In this document: piece by piece, positions 1 to 6,658 of the stretch | Layout: every line of letters begins with the position of its first letter | Numbering within the stretch: position 1 is the stretch's first letter | DNA from: Saprospiraceae bacterium | GTDB taxonomy: Bacteria > Bacteroidota > Bacteroidia > Bacteroidales > JAIPBB01 | Length of the DNA: 12,372 nucleotides | NCBI GenBank assembly: GCA_021739805.1 | Contig: JAIPBB010000153.1 | Span: 1-12,372, forward strand | Reading direction: 5' to 3' | Notes under the pieces: generated by a model | What the model was told of the DNA's origin: nothing | The model's database searches: none | The model's input: only the letters and a program-made list of their open reading frames with translations | Position numbers and translations under genes: made by a program

Positions 1-132
1 AATTGGTTTAAAGAACCGCATACATTTGATTTAGATTATGACTATATTACAATAGACCCACATAATCAATCAATAATGGAAGTTTTATCTGAAAATTGTA
101 ATAATGTGTTTAGTGTCGGATATATAAAATAA
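1..132 (+). CDS. 3' end of an unidentified protein (partial)
   Basis: The first frame is open from base 1 to a TAA at 130-132 and gives the last 43 residues of a protein whose start lies outside the window. It reads NWFKEPHTFDLDYDYITIDP and continues to end VFSVGYIK. Codon use and AT content match the neighbours. The 'ITIDPxN' pattern faintly resembles the C-terminal edge of some M1-type metallopeptidases, where a 'V-x-x-DP-x-x-W' strand closes the protein, but the piece is too short to assign and I do not claim a function. The next gene starts 129 bases further on and has its own promoter-like box, so it is probably a separate transcription unit. Confidence 0.6.
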   Translation, partial: NWFKEPHTFDLDYDYITIDPHNQSIMEVLSENCNNVFSVGYIK

Positions 133-238
133 TCTTAAGATAAATCCATCTGAAATTTTCATAAAATTCTTTAACAAAAACAAACTCTATAGCTTTTAAG
201 TTCCTATTGTTATATTCCATGCTGTTGTAAAATTTTTA

Positions 239-246
239 TACTTTTG
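239..246 (+). promoter_or_regulatory. Bacteroidota -7 box (TAnnTTTG) upstream of clc
   Basis: TACTTTTG matches the TAnnTTTG consensus used by the Bacteroidota primary sigma factor at all fixed positions and is followed by CA, as is common. The ATG at 262 lies 15 bases downstream, which implies a very short leader. No TTG -33 element is seen at the usual spacing (the nearest TTG, 225-227, is too close). The TTG at 244-246, an in-frame alternative start, is part of this box and would be upstream of the transcript start, which favours the ATG. Confidence 0.6.
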
Positions 247-261
247 CACAAATTTATTTTA

Positions 262-2034
262 ATGCAAAGGAAAAAACTTGTTAGGCGTATAACAGTCTGG
301 AGATTAAAGCATATTAGCAATTCTCAATTTATGGGAATTCTTGGAGTTATTATTGGTCTTGCGGTTGGTTTGTCAGCAGTTGTGATTAAAAATACTGTTC
401 ATTTAATTCAATATATATTAAAACATGGCTTTATTGGAGAATATCAGAAGTTCATTTATCTCGCCTATCCGGCTATTGGAATCTTATTAGCCGTATTATT
501 CATTAGATATATTATCAGACAAAGAGTTGGGCATGGAATTCCATCAGTTTTATATGCTATATCAGAGGATGAAGGAAAAATAAAAAGTCATAATATGTTT
601 TCTTCCATTGTTACAAGTGCATTGACTGTTGGTTTTGGTGGCTCTGTTGGTTTGGAAGGTCCAACAGTTGCTACAGGAGCAGCTGTAGGTTCTAATATTG
701 GCAAATCGCTTCATCTGACCTATAAGCAAATCACATTATTGTTAGGTTGTGCTTGTGCCGGTGCTTTGGCTGCAATTTTTAAAGCCCCGATTGCTGCTAT
801 TGTATTTGCTCTTGAAGTTATTATGCTTGACCTGACAATGGCTTCTTTGGTTCCACTATTACTTGCTTCAGTTACTGCTGTATTAACTTCATATTTGTTT
901 TTGGGCCAGGATGTCCTTTATCATTTCGAATTAATTGATAAATTTAGAATAAAAGACCTGCATTTATATATTCTTCTTGGAATTCTGACAGGATTCGTTT
1001 CAGTTTACTTCACACGTATGTATATGTTCATAGGCAAAGTGTTTGATAAATTAAAATCATGGTATTGGAAATTGATTGTAGGTGGTCTTGTTTTAGGTAT
1101 TTTAATATTTATATTTCCGGCTCTTTATGGTGAGGGTTACGAATCGATTAATTCATGTCTAAAGGGAGATTTAACTTATTTATTCAAGCATAGTTTGTTC
1201 TTTGATTATCAAAACAATATAATTGTAGTTTTATTAATTCTTCTTGCAATTGTAATTTTTAAAGTGATTGCCACTTCTGTTACTTTTGGTAGCGGTGGAA
1301 TAGGTGGAATCTTTGCACCAACTCTTTTTATTGGAGCAAACACTGGCTTATTATTTGCCAAGTTTTTCGATTATTTTAAAATGGATATTTCCCTCTCGAA
1401 TTTTGCTTTGGTTGGAATGGCAGGATGTATCGCAGGTGTTCTTCATGCCCCTTTGACAGCTATATTTTTAATAGCAGAAATCACAGGTGGTTACCAGTTG
1501 TTTTTACCTCTGATGATAACTGCAACTATCTCATATGCAACAATCCGTATCTTTGAAACTAATTCGGTTTATACAATACAGCTTGCTAAAAGGGGACAGC
1601 TTATAACTCATCATAAGGATAAAGCAATGTTAAAGCGTATGAAAATTGATGAATTAATTGAAACCAATTTCCTTACAATTTCATATGATGCAAATCTTCG
1701 CGATTTAGTCAAAATTGTTTCTGAATCGCAACGAAATATTTTCCCGGTTATTGATGAAGACAATACATTTCAAGGATTGATAATTATGGATGATATTCGT
1801 AAGATAATGTTTAAACCTGAATTGTATGATATTACTCCGGTAAGCAGACTGATGATAATTCCGGATATTACAATTGACCCCGATGAATCTATGGAAGAGA
1901 TAGCTCATAAATTTCATAAATCAAGTAATTTTAACATGCCGGTTTTGAAGGATGGAAAATATTTAGGCTTTGTTTCACGTGCTAATATATTCTCAGCTTA
2001 CAGAGAGCTGCTTAAAGAGTTTTCTGAGGATTAA
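262..2034 (+). CDS. ClC-family chloride channel/transporter with C-terminal CBS pair
   Basis: This is an inner-membrane anion channel or anion/proton exchanger of 590 residues from the ATG at 262; an in-frame TTG at 244 lies in the promoter box and was not used. The ClC core occupies roughly residues 20-440. The anion-filter motifs are visible: GHGIP (90-94), GLEGP (130-134, with the gating glutamate E132), GIFAP (349-353) and the pore tyrosine in SVYTIQL (Y437). Two CBS domains follow (about 455-520 and 525-585), which in this family bind adenine nucleotides and regulate the pore. The glutamate that passes protons in exchangers (E203 of E. coli ClC-ec1) aligns with V186, as in animal ClC channels, so channel-like conduction is possible. 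The serine of the usual GSGIP is a histidine here. The gene stands alone, with a promoter-like box before it and no clear terminator after it. Confidence 0.93.
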   Translation: MQRKKLVRRITVWRLKHISNSQFMGILGVIIGLAVGLSAVVIKNTVHLIQYILKHGFIGEYQKFIYLAYPAIGILLAVLFIRYIIRQRVGHGIPSVLYAISEDEGKIKSHNMFSSIVTSALTVGFGGSVGLEGPTVATGAAVGSNIGKSLHLTYKQITLLLGCACAGALAAIFKAPIAAIVFALEVIMLDLTMASLVPLLLASVTAVLTSYLFLGQDVLYHFELIDKFRIKDLHLYILLGILTGFVSVYFTRMYMFIGKVFDKLKSWYWKLIVGGLVLGILIFIFPALYGEGYESINSCLKGDLTYLFKHSLFFDYQNNIIVVLLILLAIVIFKVIATSVTFGSGGIGGIFAPTLFIGANTGLLFAKFFDYFKMDISLSNFALVGMAGCIAGVLHAPLTAIFLIAEITGGYQLFLPLMITATISYATIRIFETNSVYTIQLAKRGQLITHHKDKAMLKRMKIDELIETNFLTISYDANLRDLVKIVSESQRNIFPVIDEDNTFQGLIIMDDIRKIMFKPELYDITPVSRLMIIPDITIDPDESMEEIAHKFHKSSNFNMPVLKDGKYLGFVSRANIFSAYRELLKEFSED

Positions 2035-2311
2035 GCTACTATGTGTTCAAAAATCAAGCTGTTTGACAATTATAAAACTCTATAAAAAGGGGTATGTAAA
2101 AAAAAATAATTTATTTTTCATCAATATTGCTAATTAAATAAATTATAATATATTTGTGAAGGTGTTATTTTTACCTTTTATTTATTATTTTTGGTTTAAA
2201 TAAATTTTAAATAAAAGATTAAAACATAAATAGTTTTTTATTTTACTTTGGAAATAGTATTACACAATAAATAATTATAATGAATTTATTAATAAATAAA
2301 ATAGAAAAATC
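2035..2311. other. AT-rich intergenic region, 277 bp
   Basis: I see no gene here. The stretch is very AT-rich and contains a tight A/T dyad at 2102-2118 (AAAAATAA / TTATTTTT, one-base spacer) that might help end the clc transcript but has no GC stem. TACTTTG at 2244-2250 is one base short of the TAnnTTTG promoter box and is the best candidate for transcription of the lipoprotein gene at 2312. Confidence 0.4.
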
Positions 2312-2866
2312 ATGATTAAGAAAAATTTCCTACTAGGATTAGTAGTTTTAACAGTTATTGCGGTTTCCTTATCTTGTAACAAAAAGACTGAAGAAGAAGA
2401 TCCTGAACCAGTCGCAACTTGCAGTGATGGAATCCAAAATCAAGGTGAAGTATATATTGATTGTGGTGGACCTTGCCCTGCATGCCCATCATTAACATGC
2501 AAAGTTGATGGAGTTGACTGGACTGCAGATATATCTTCAATAACTTCAGGATTTTTTGGCAGTGTACTTAACCTTCAAGGTGGACAATCTGCGAATTCTT
2601 CCAGTATTTTAATAGGGTATATGGGTGTCCAGGTAACAGGAAATGAATATCCACTTGATGACGCCAGATATACGATTAATGGAGTTGATTATCTGATGAC
2701 CGGCCCGGGTACTAGCGGAAAAGTTACATTCTCAACATTTATCAATGAAGCTGACCCTCCTCAGCATATAATTGAAGGAACATTCTACTTCACAGTGAAA
2801 GATGGCTCAGGAAATACTGTTAATGTAACAAATGGTGTCTTTACTAATATTGAATATTCAATGTAA
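2312..2866 (+). CDS. Surface lipoprotein, DUF6252-like, with Cys-rich linker
   Basis: This 184-residue lipoprotein has a lipobox VSLSC with the lipidated cysteine at C22. The following residues NKKTEEEDPEP are acidic, as in the lipoprotein export signals that send Bacteroidota lipoproteins to the outer face of the outer membrane. Residues 37-58 form a cysteine-rich module, CSDGIQNQGE...DCGGPCPAC (C37, C51, C55, C58), a short motif seen in many secreted proteins of this phylum. From about residue 62 the chain 'CKVDGVDWTA' to 'GTFYFTVKDGSGNTVNVTNG' looks like the DUF6252 beta-rich domain; that name rests on memory of the family pattern, not a search. Function is unknown. The gene is monocistronic: AT-rich DNA lies upstream and an intrinsic terminator begins 21 bases after its stop. 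Confidence 0.8.
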   Translation: MIKKNFLLGLVVLTVIAVSLSCNKKTEEEDPEPVATCSDGIQNQGEVYIDCGGPCPACPSLTCKVDGVDWTADISSITSGFFGSVLNLQGGQSANSSSILIGYMGVQVTGNEYPLDDARYTINGVDYLMTGPGTSGKVTFSTFINEADPPQHIIEGTFYFTVKDGSGNTVNVTNGVFTNIEYSM

Positions 2867-2887
2867 TTTTTTCAATAAAAAGAGTTT

Positions 2888-2923
2888 AAACAGGATTAAT
2901 ATTATTTTAATCCTGTTTTTTTT
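2888..2923 (+). terminator. Rho-independent terminator of the lipoprotein gene
   Basis: CAGGATTAA (2891-2899) pairs perfectly with TTAATCCTG (2907-2915) around a 7-base loop. The stem can extend by three A-T pairs (2888-2890 with 2916-2918) and runs into eight T residues (2916-2923). It starts 21 bases past the lipoprotein stop codon and is the only classic intrinsic terminator in the window. Confidence 0.9.
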
Positions 2924-2939
2924 AGTCTATTATTCCTAA

Positions 2940-3140
2940 TTTTACAAAAACATTTACAATGATATCACATTTGAAATTAGTCTTCCTCCTTTTAATTGCG
3001 GATTTCATATCATTACTCAAATAATCAAAAGCAATTTGCCTCCACTTCCCGAAAAAGGTATTTTAAATATTTTCATCAAACATACTTCGGCAGGTTTAAC
3101 AATAAATGAAAATGCCAACCCAACCAAAATAATCCGATAA
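2940..3140 (+). pseudogene. yjbQ: yjbQ remnant (UPF0047 / YjbQ family), N-terminal part only
   Basis: The frame starting at 2973 reads EISLPPFNCGFHIITQIIKS and then LPPLPEKGILNIFIKHTSAG and LTINENANPTKIIR before TAA at 3138-3140. This follows the N-terminal part of YjbQ, a small family of about 140 residues with some thiamin-phosphate-synthase activity reported (E. coli: RGFHLVTDEIL ... HTSASLTLNENCDPTVR). The C-terminal half, with 'DDMPxHIKxxL' and 'GTWQGIxLxEHR', is absent; the sequence stops after NENANPT and runs into the promoter of the next gene. No start codon is in frame. The only nearby ATG (2959) is in another frame and would reach GAA-2973 if one base were restored, which suggests a frameshift near the start. 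Upstream, TAATTTTA (2937-2944) looks like a -7 box that lost its final G. Good conservation suggests recent loss. Confidence 0.8.
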
Positions 3141-3159
3141 TCCGCTTTTCTATTTTACC

Positions 3160-3167
3160 TAATTTTG
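3160..3167 (+). promoter_or_regulatory. Bacteroidota -7 box upstream of the rlmI-like gene
   Basis: TAATTTTG, followed by CA, matches TAnnTTTG exactly. The start codon at 3187 is 19 bases downstream, leaving a leader of about a dozen bases and no Shine-Dalgarno sequence, which is normal for this phylum. The box lies 19 bases after the stop of the yjbQ remnant. No -33 TTG is evident. Confidence 0.6.
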
Positions 3168-3186
3168 CATTCTAAAATTTTGATAT

Positions 3187-4374
3187 ATGAAACAGCTAAC
3201 AAAAATTATGTTAAAATCAGGGAAAGAGGCTTCACCAAGACGATTTCATCCCTGGATATTTTCAGGAGCTATTAAAAAGATTTATGGAGCTGTAACCGAT
3301 GGCGATATAGTTGAAGTCGTTTCCAACCATGATGAGTTTCTTGGAATGGGGCATTATCAGGATGGTTCAATAGCTGTAAGAATTATATCATTTGAAAAAA
3401 TCGAACCTAATCAAGAATTTTGGTTTAATAGAATTAAGTCAGCTTATGATTTTAGAAAGGCTATCGGTTTGGTTGACAATAAAGAGACAAATTGTTATCG
3501 TTTGGTTCACGCAGAGGGGGATGGGCTTCCGGGTTTAATTATTGATTTTTATAATGGCACTGCTGTTATGCAAGCTCATTCTGTTGGAATGTATGAAGCC
3601 AGGAATCAAATTACAGAAGCATTGAAAAACATCTATGGTGAAACTCTAAAAGCAGTCTATAATAAAAGCTCCGACACTATTCCAAAATATTTAAACTTTG
3701 AAACAGAAGATGGATATCTGTATGGAGAATCAGAAGTAACTGTTGTTGTTGAGAATGGATGTAAATTCAATATTGAATGGGAAACAGGACAGAAAACAGG
3801 CTTTTTTATTGACCAGCGTGATAATAGAGAATTGTTAGCCAAATATTCAAAAGGACGAAAAGTTCTAAATACTTATTGCTATACTGGTGGGTTTTCGGTT
3901 TATGCTTTAAAAGCAGGTGCTGAACTTGTACATTCGGTTGACAGCTCGAAAAAAGCTATCGAATTGACTGATAAAAATATTGAGTTAAATGATTTTCCAT
4001 CAGAGAATCATAAATCATTTGCAATTGATACTATGCAATTTCTAAATGAAATGCAGGATGATTATGATTTGATTATTCTTGACCCACCTGCTTTTGCAAA
4101 GCACCAAAATGTCAGACATAATGCTGTTGTTGGCTATAAAAGAATTAATGCACAGGCAATTAAAATGATAAAAAGTGGTGGAATTTTATTTACCTTTTCA
4201 TGTTCGCAGGTTGTTGACAGGAAACTTTTTGAATCAACAGTTTCAGCAGCTGCAATCCAAAGCGGACGAAAAGTAAAAGTTTTACATCATTTGTCGCAAC
4301 CAGCCGATCATGCAGTAAGTGCATTTCATCCCGAAGGGGAATATTTGAAGGGATTAGTGTTGTTTGTTGAGTAA
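3187..4374 (+). CDS. rlmI: RlmI-like 23S rRNA (cytosine-5) methyltransferase
   Basis: This is a SAM-dependent methyltransferase of 395 residues, almost the length of E. coli RlmI (396), which makes m5C1962 in 23S rRNA. Residues 1-70 form a PUA RNA-binding domain (RRFHPWIFSGAI at 18-29). A beta-rich middle domain carries GQKTGFFIDQRDNR (201-214), typical of the family. The Rossmann fold follows, with motif I LNTYCYTGGFSVYA (227-240), the acidic SAM-ribose contact around VDSS (251-254), LDPPAF (298-303) and FTFSCS (335-340), whose cysteine C339 is the likely nucleophile. All key residues are present, so it should be active. It has its own promoter-like box, is not co-transcribed with an obvious partner, and faces the DUF1573 genes convergently. 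An RlmI relative acting on another base cannot be excluded. Confidence 0.9.
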   Translation: MKQLTKIMLKSGKEASPRRFHPWIFSGAIKKIYGAVTDGDIVEVVSNHDEFLGMGHYQDGSIAVRIISFEKIEPNQEFWFNRIKSAYDFRKAIGLVDNKETNCYRLVHAEGDGLPGLIIDFYNGTAVMQAHSVGMYEARNQITEALKNIYGETLKAVYNKSSDTIPKYLNFETEDGYLYGESEVTVVVENGCKFNIEWETGQKTGFFIDQRDNRELLAKYSKGRKVLNTYCYTGGFSVYALKAGAELVHSVDSSKKAIELTDKNIELNDFPSENHKSFAIDTMQFLNEMQDDYDLIILDPPAFAKHQNVRHNAVVGYKRINAQAIKMIKSGGILFTFSCSQVVDRKLFESTVSAAAIQSGRKVKVLHHLSQPADHAVSAFHPEGEYLKGLVLFVE

Positions 4375-4404
4375 GAGTTTCGGGTTACGGGTTCCGGGTT
4401 TCAT

Positions 4405-4452
4405 TTCGACTCCGCTCAATGATCCTTAGATGGGACACTGAGCGGAGTCGAA
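4405..4452. repeat. 14-bp inverted repeat, TTCGACTCCGCTCA
   Basis: TTCGACTCCGCTCA (4405-4418) is matched by its exact reverse complement at 4439-4452 across a 20-base spacer, enough for a stable stem-loop. The right arm, extended to 4433-4453, occurs again with one mismatch at 8613-8633 inside a coding sequence, so this is a dispersed repeat and not just a local hairpin. It has no U tract, so it is not a classic terminator. Confidence 0.9.
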
Positions 4453-4465
4453 GTACAGGTTTCAA

Positions 4466-4507
4466 GATACAGGATACAGGATACAGGATACAGGATACAG
4501 GATACAG
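4466..4507. repeat. Tandem heptamer repeat (GATACAG)x6
   Basis: Six perfect head-to-tail copies of GATACAG span 4466-4507 and are followed by a degenerate seventh copy, TATACAA (4508-4514). The unit is 7 bp, there is no spacer, and there is no coding frame. It sits just after the palindrome at 4405-4452. Such arrays are prone to copy-number change by slippage. Confidence 0.95.
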
Positions 4508-4666
4508 TATACAAGATAATAGAGCAGTGTCTAATTTCTAATTTCAGGTTTCCAGTCACTCCAAGTACTCTAGACACTTCTTCCCCGTCAGCCTTCGATA
4601 CGTTCCGAGATTAAGTCGAAACACATAGTCTGACTCTTAACCATCTGCCAATTACACATATAACTC

Positions 4667-4700
4667 TAGGCACTCCAAACTTTAGGCACTCTAGGCACTC
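4667..4700. repeat. Three copies of TAGGCACTC
   Basis: TAGGCACTC occurs at 4667-4675, 4683-4691 and 4692-4700; the last two are head to tail. A related, degenerate form (CTAGACACT) lies near 4570. On the minus strand the unit reads GAGTGCCTA and begins just after the stop codon of the DUF1573 gene, so it would be in that gene's 3' untranslated region. Confidence 0.85.
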
Positions 4701-4703
4701 TTT

Positions 4704-5774
4704 CTACTCCAATTCCCCAGAAATATTTAATATAATTTCCGGATTATTCGGGTCATTTGTGATTACAGTAACAGTTTTATGTTGTTTTCCGGTTCTTCCT
4801 GCTGTATTAAATACTATTGCAATATAACTGGATTTTCCTTTTTTGATTTTGGTTGATTCAGGCTGAATTGCAGTACATCCGCAACTGGCTTTTGTTTTTA
4901 GAATTACAAGGTCGCTTTTTCCGGCATTTTTGAATTCAAATTTATATTCGATTTTAGAACCTGTTTTCATAATCCCAAAATCATAACTTGTGTTATTAAA
5001 TTCAATTGTTGGTGAATTCTTTAGTTTTTTAGGAGATAGGTTTGAAAAGTCAGGAACTACTTTTGCACTAACATTAATTGTTTTTTCGGCTTGTTTTATA
5101 TCATTAGTAACTAAAATAAATCTATCGAAATTTAAGCCATAGTCATTTCTTTTGCTTGCGTCATAAGTGATTACTATAAAGCCTTCTTCATCCGGTTGAA
5201 GTGTGCTGGGTTTGACTGTAACTTTAAGCCAAGCAGGGACATTTTTTGTGTTTATTTCCATTGCAGCCGTTCCATTATTAAAAATAGGCAGCGAATCAGT
5301 TTTTGTTTGTTTATTGGTAATATCCATAAAAGCCAAATGATTTGTTTTGAATCTCAGATTACCAACAGGTGTAGGATATAAGTCAACTTTGGTTTTTGGT
5401 TTTGCAATTACATTACCTTTTATAAACAATACCACGCTTGGATTTTTAGGGTCGTTTGTCGAAACGGTTACAGCTTTATGAAATGCTCCCGGACGATTCA
5501 TAGGGTTATACTCGGCACTAACAAAGCCTTTTCCTTTTGGTGGAATTGGTGTTTTTGTCCAATCTGGTGCTGTACAACCACAACTTGATTTAACATCAGT
5601 TAATTTCAATTCTGAATTACCATCATTTGTAAATTCAAAAACAAATTTTGCTTTTCCATCGATTTCCTGGATAGTTCCAAAATCATGAGTATTAGTTGAA
5701 AATTTTATTATTGGTTGAGCTGTTGCAGCCCAAGACAATCCAAGAACAAATATTATTAATGATAATTTTTTCAT
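4704..5774 (-). CDS. Exported three-domain DUF1573 protein
   Basis: This 356-residue protein has a signal peptide (MKKLSLIIFVLGLSWAATAQ, cleavage near residue 20) and is likely periplasmic or at the cell surface. Three Ig-like beta-sandwich domains are visible. Domain 1 (about 22-122) and domain 3 (about 255-356) are DUF1573 units, each with a DFG strand near its start (HDFGTI, YDFGIM), a central SCGCTA motif (64-69, 297-302) and a closing 'VTVxTNDPxNP' strand. Domain 2 (about 136-238) is a divergent ASPM/SPD-2/Hydin-like domain without the cysteines. There is no T9SS sorting domain and no lipobox. It is the second of two tandem paralogs, starting 30 bases after its partner ends, probably in the same transcript. 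Function of the family is unknown; the fold suggests protein binding or a structural role. Confidence 0.88.
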   Translation of the reverse strand: MKKLSLIIFVLGLSWAATAQPIIKFSTNTHDFGTIQEIDGKAKFVFEFTNDGNSELKLTDVKSSCGCTAPDWTKTPIPPKGKGFVSAEYNPMNRPGAFHKAVTVSTNDPKNPSVVLFIKGNVIAKPKTKVDLYPTPVGNLRFKTNHLAFMDITNKQTKTDSLPIFNNGTAAMEINTKNVPAWLKVTVKPSTLQPDEEGFIVITYDASKRNDYGLNFDRFILVTNDIKQAEKTINVSAKVVPDFSNLSPKKLKNSPTIEFNNTSYDFGIMKTGSKIEYKFEFKNAGKSDLVILKTKASCGCTAIQPESTKIKKGKSSYIAIVFNTAGRTGKQHKTVTVITNDPNNPEIILNISGELE

Positions 5775-5804
5775 TTACTTGTTAAGTTTTTTATTTTAAA
5801 CAAT

Positions 5805-6575
5805 TTATTTGGCTTTCCCCTGTATGAAAAGAATTTTTTGAAAGTTCTTTGGGTCATTACTAATCACAGTAACTGTTTTGCTTTGAGATCCTTTTCTGCC
5901 GGCTGTATTAAAATTTATTGCAATATAGCTGCTCTCACCCGGCTTTAAAACTGTTTTTTCAGGATTGGATGCTGTACATCCACAACTTGCTTTTGTTTTT
6001 CTGATAATAAGGTCAGATTTACCTTCATTGGTGAACTCGAAATTATATTTAACTTTTTCTCCGCTGCTTACTTCTCCAAAATCATATTTTTCATTTTTGA
6101 ATTTAATTATTGGAGCATTTTCTAATTGCTTTGGAGTAAGTTTTGAGAAATCTTCAGTTACATTTGCACTAAGATTAAAAAGTTTCATGGTTTCAAGGCT
6201 GTCGTTTGTTTGAATGCCTAGTCTGTAAAAAATATAACCAAATTCATTCTTTTTCACAGCGTCAAAAGTTATGAGAATGATTCCTTCTTTGCCTGGCTTT
6301 AAAGTTGAAGGAACAGCCTTACATGTTATATAATCCGGAATATTTTTAAAATAGAAGTCAATAGGTTTGTACCATTCGTTGTAAACTTTCAGTGTTTCGG
6401 TTTGAATTTCGTCGTTTTTTATATTTGCAAATTGAATGTAGTTTTTGTCAAATCGTAAATTTCCCATCTTAGCTGAATAGTTTTTATCAATGCTTGCCTG
6501 GTCAATTGTGCTTTGTCCAAATAATGAACCCACGATTATTGAACTTATAAAAAGTAGTATTGTTGCTTTTTTCAT
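5805..6575 (-). CDS. Exported two-domain DUF1573 protein
   Basis: This 256-residue protein has a signal peptide (MKKATILLFISSIIVGSLFGQ). It matches domains 2 and 3 of its downstream neighbour along its whole length: a Hydin-like domain beginning GNLRFDKNYIQFANI (38-52), then a DUF1573 domain with YDFGEV (164-169) and SCGCTA (197-202), linked in both proteins by 'DFSxLxPKxLxN'. It lacks the N-terminal DUF1573 domain of the neighbour. The pair must come from a tandem duplication with gain or loss of that domain. It lies 83 bases downstream of mpl on the same strand; no TAnnTTTG box is found in that gap, so read-through from mpl is plausible. Function is unknown. Confidence 0.87.
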   Translation of the reverse strand: MKKATILLFISSIIVGSLFGQSTIDQASIDKNYSAKMGNLRFDKNYIQFANIKNDEIQTETLKVYNEWYKPIDFYFKNIPDYITCKAVPSTLKPGKEGIILITFDAVKKNEFGYIFYRLGIQTNDSLETMKLFNLSANVTEDFSKLTPKQLENAPIIKFKNEKYDFGEVSSGEKVKYNFEFTNEGKSDLIIRKTKASCGCTASNPEKTVLKPGESSYIAINFNTAGRKGSQSKTVTVISNDPKNFQKILFIQGKAK

Positions 6576-6658
6576 TTTGTGATTTTTTTGTTAGTAATTT
6601 TAATTCTGTATATAGATTGTTTTTTTTGATAAAAGTTTAATTTGTTTGTAAATTTATT

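Larger units (their letters stand above)
4375..4703. repeat. Convergent intergenic region filled with short repeats
   Basis: No gene is seen in these 329 bases between two convergent 3' ends. In order there are: CGGGTTACGGGTTCCGGGTT-type short G-rich repeats (4381-4400); a 14-bp palindrome (4405-4452); six GATACAG units (4466-4507); alternating TAATTTC repeats (4532-4545); a weak inverted TTCGA/TCGAA pair (4594-4620); and three TAGGCACTC units (4667-4700), the last ending 3 bases before the stop codon of the minus-strand gene. No classic U-tract terminator is visible for either gene. The base composition is clearly less AT-rich than the coding regions around it, which suggests material foreign to the local background. 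Confidence 0.8.

Noticed and set aside
244..261. TTG start for the ClC protein, adding MHKFIL
   Set aside because: The TTG is the end of the TACTTTTG promoter box and would lie upstream of the expected transcript start; the ATG at 262 is preferred.
1705..1917. Minus-strand open frame inside the ClC gene, and similar frames in the lipoprotein, rlmI-like, DUF1573 and T9SS genes
   Set aside because: All lie antisense or out of frame to genes with clear family motifs and show no motif or promoter of their own.
2102..2118. Terminator after clc (AAAAATAA / TTATTTTT dyad)
   Set aside because: The spacer is one base and the arms are all A/T, so a stable hairpin cannot form as drawn.
4405..4452. Bidirectional terminator for the convergent genes
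   Set aside because: The stem is strong, but there is no U tract on either side, and the arm also occurs inside a coding region, so it fits a dispersed repeat better.
4466..4507. CRISPR-like array
   Set aside because: The units are 7 bp with no spacers, so this is a simple tandem repeat; no cas gene is near.
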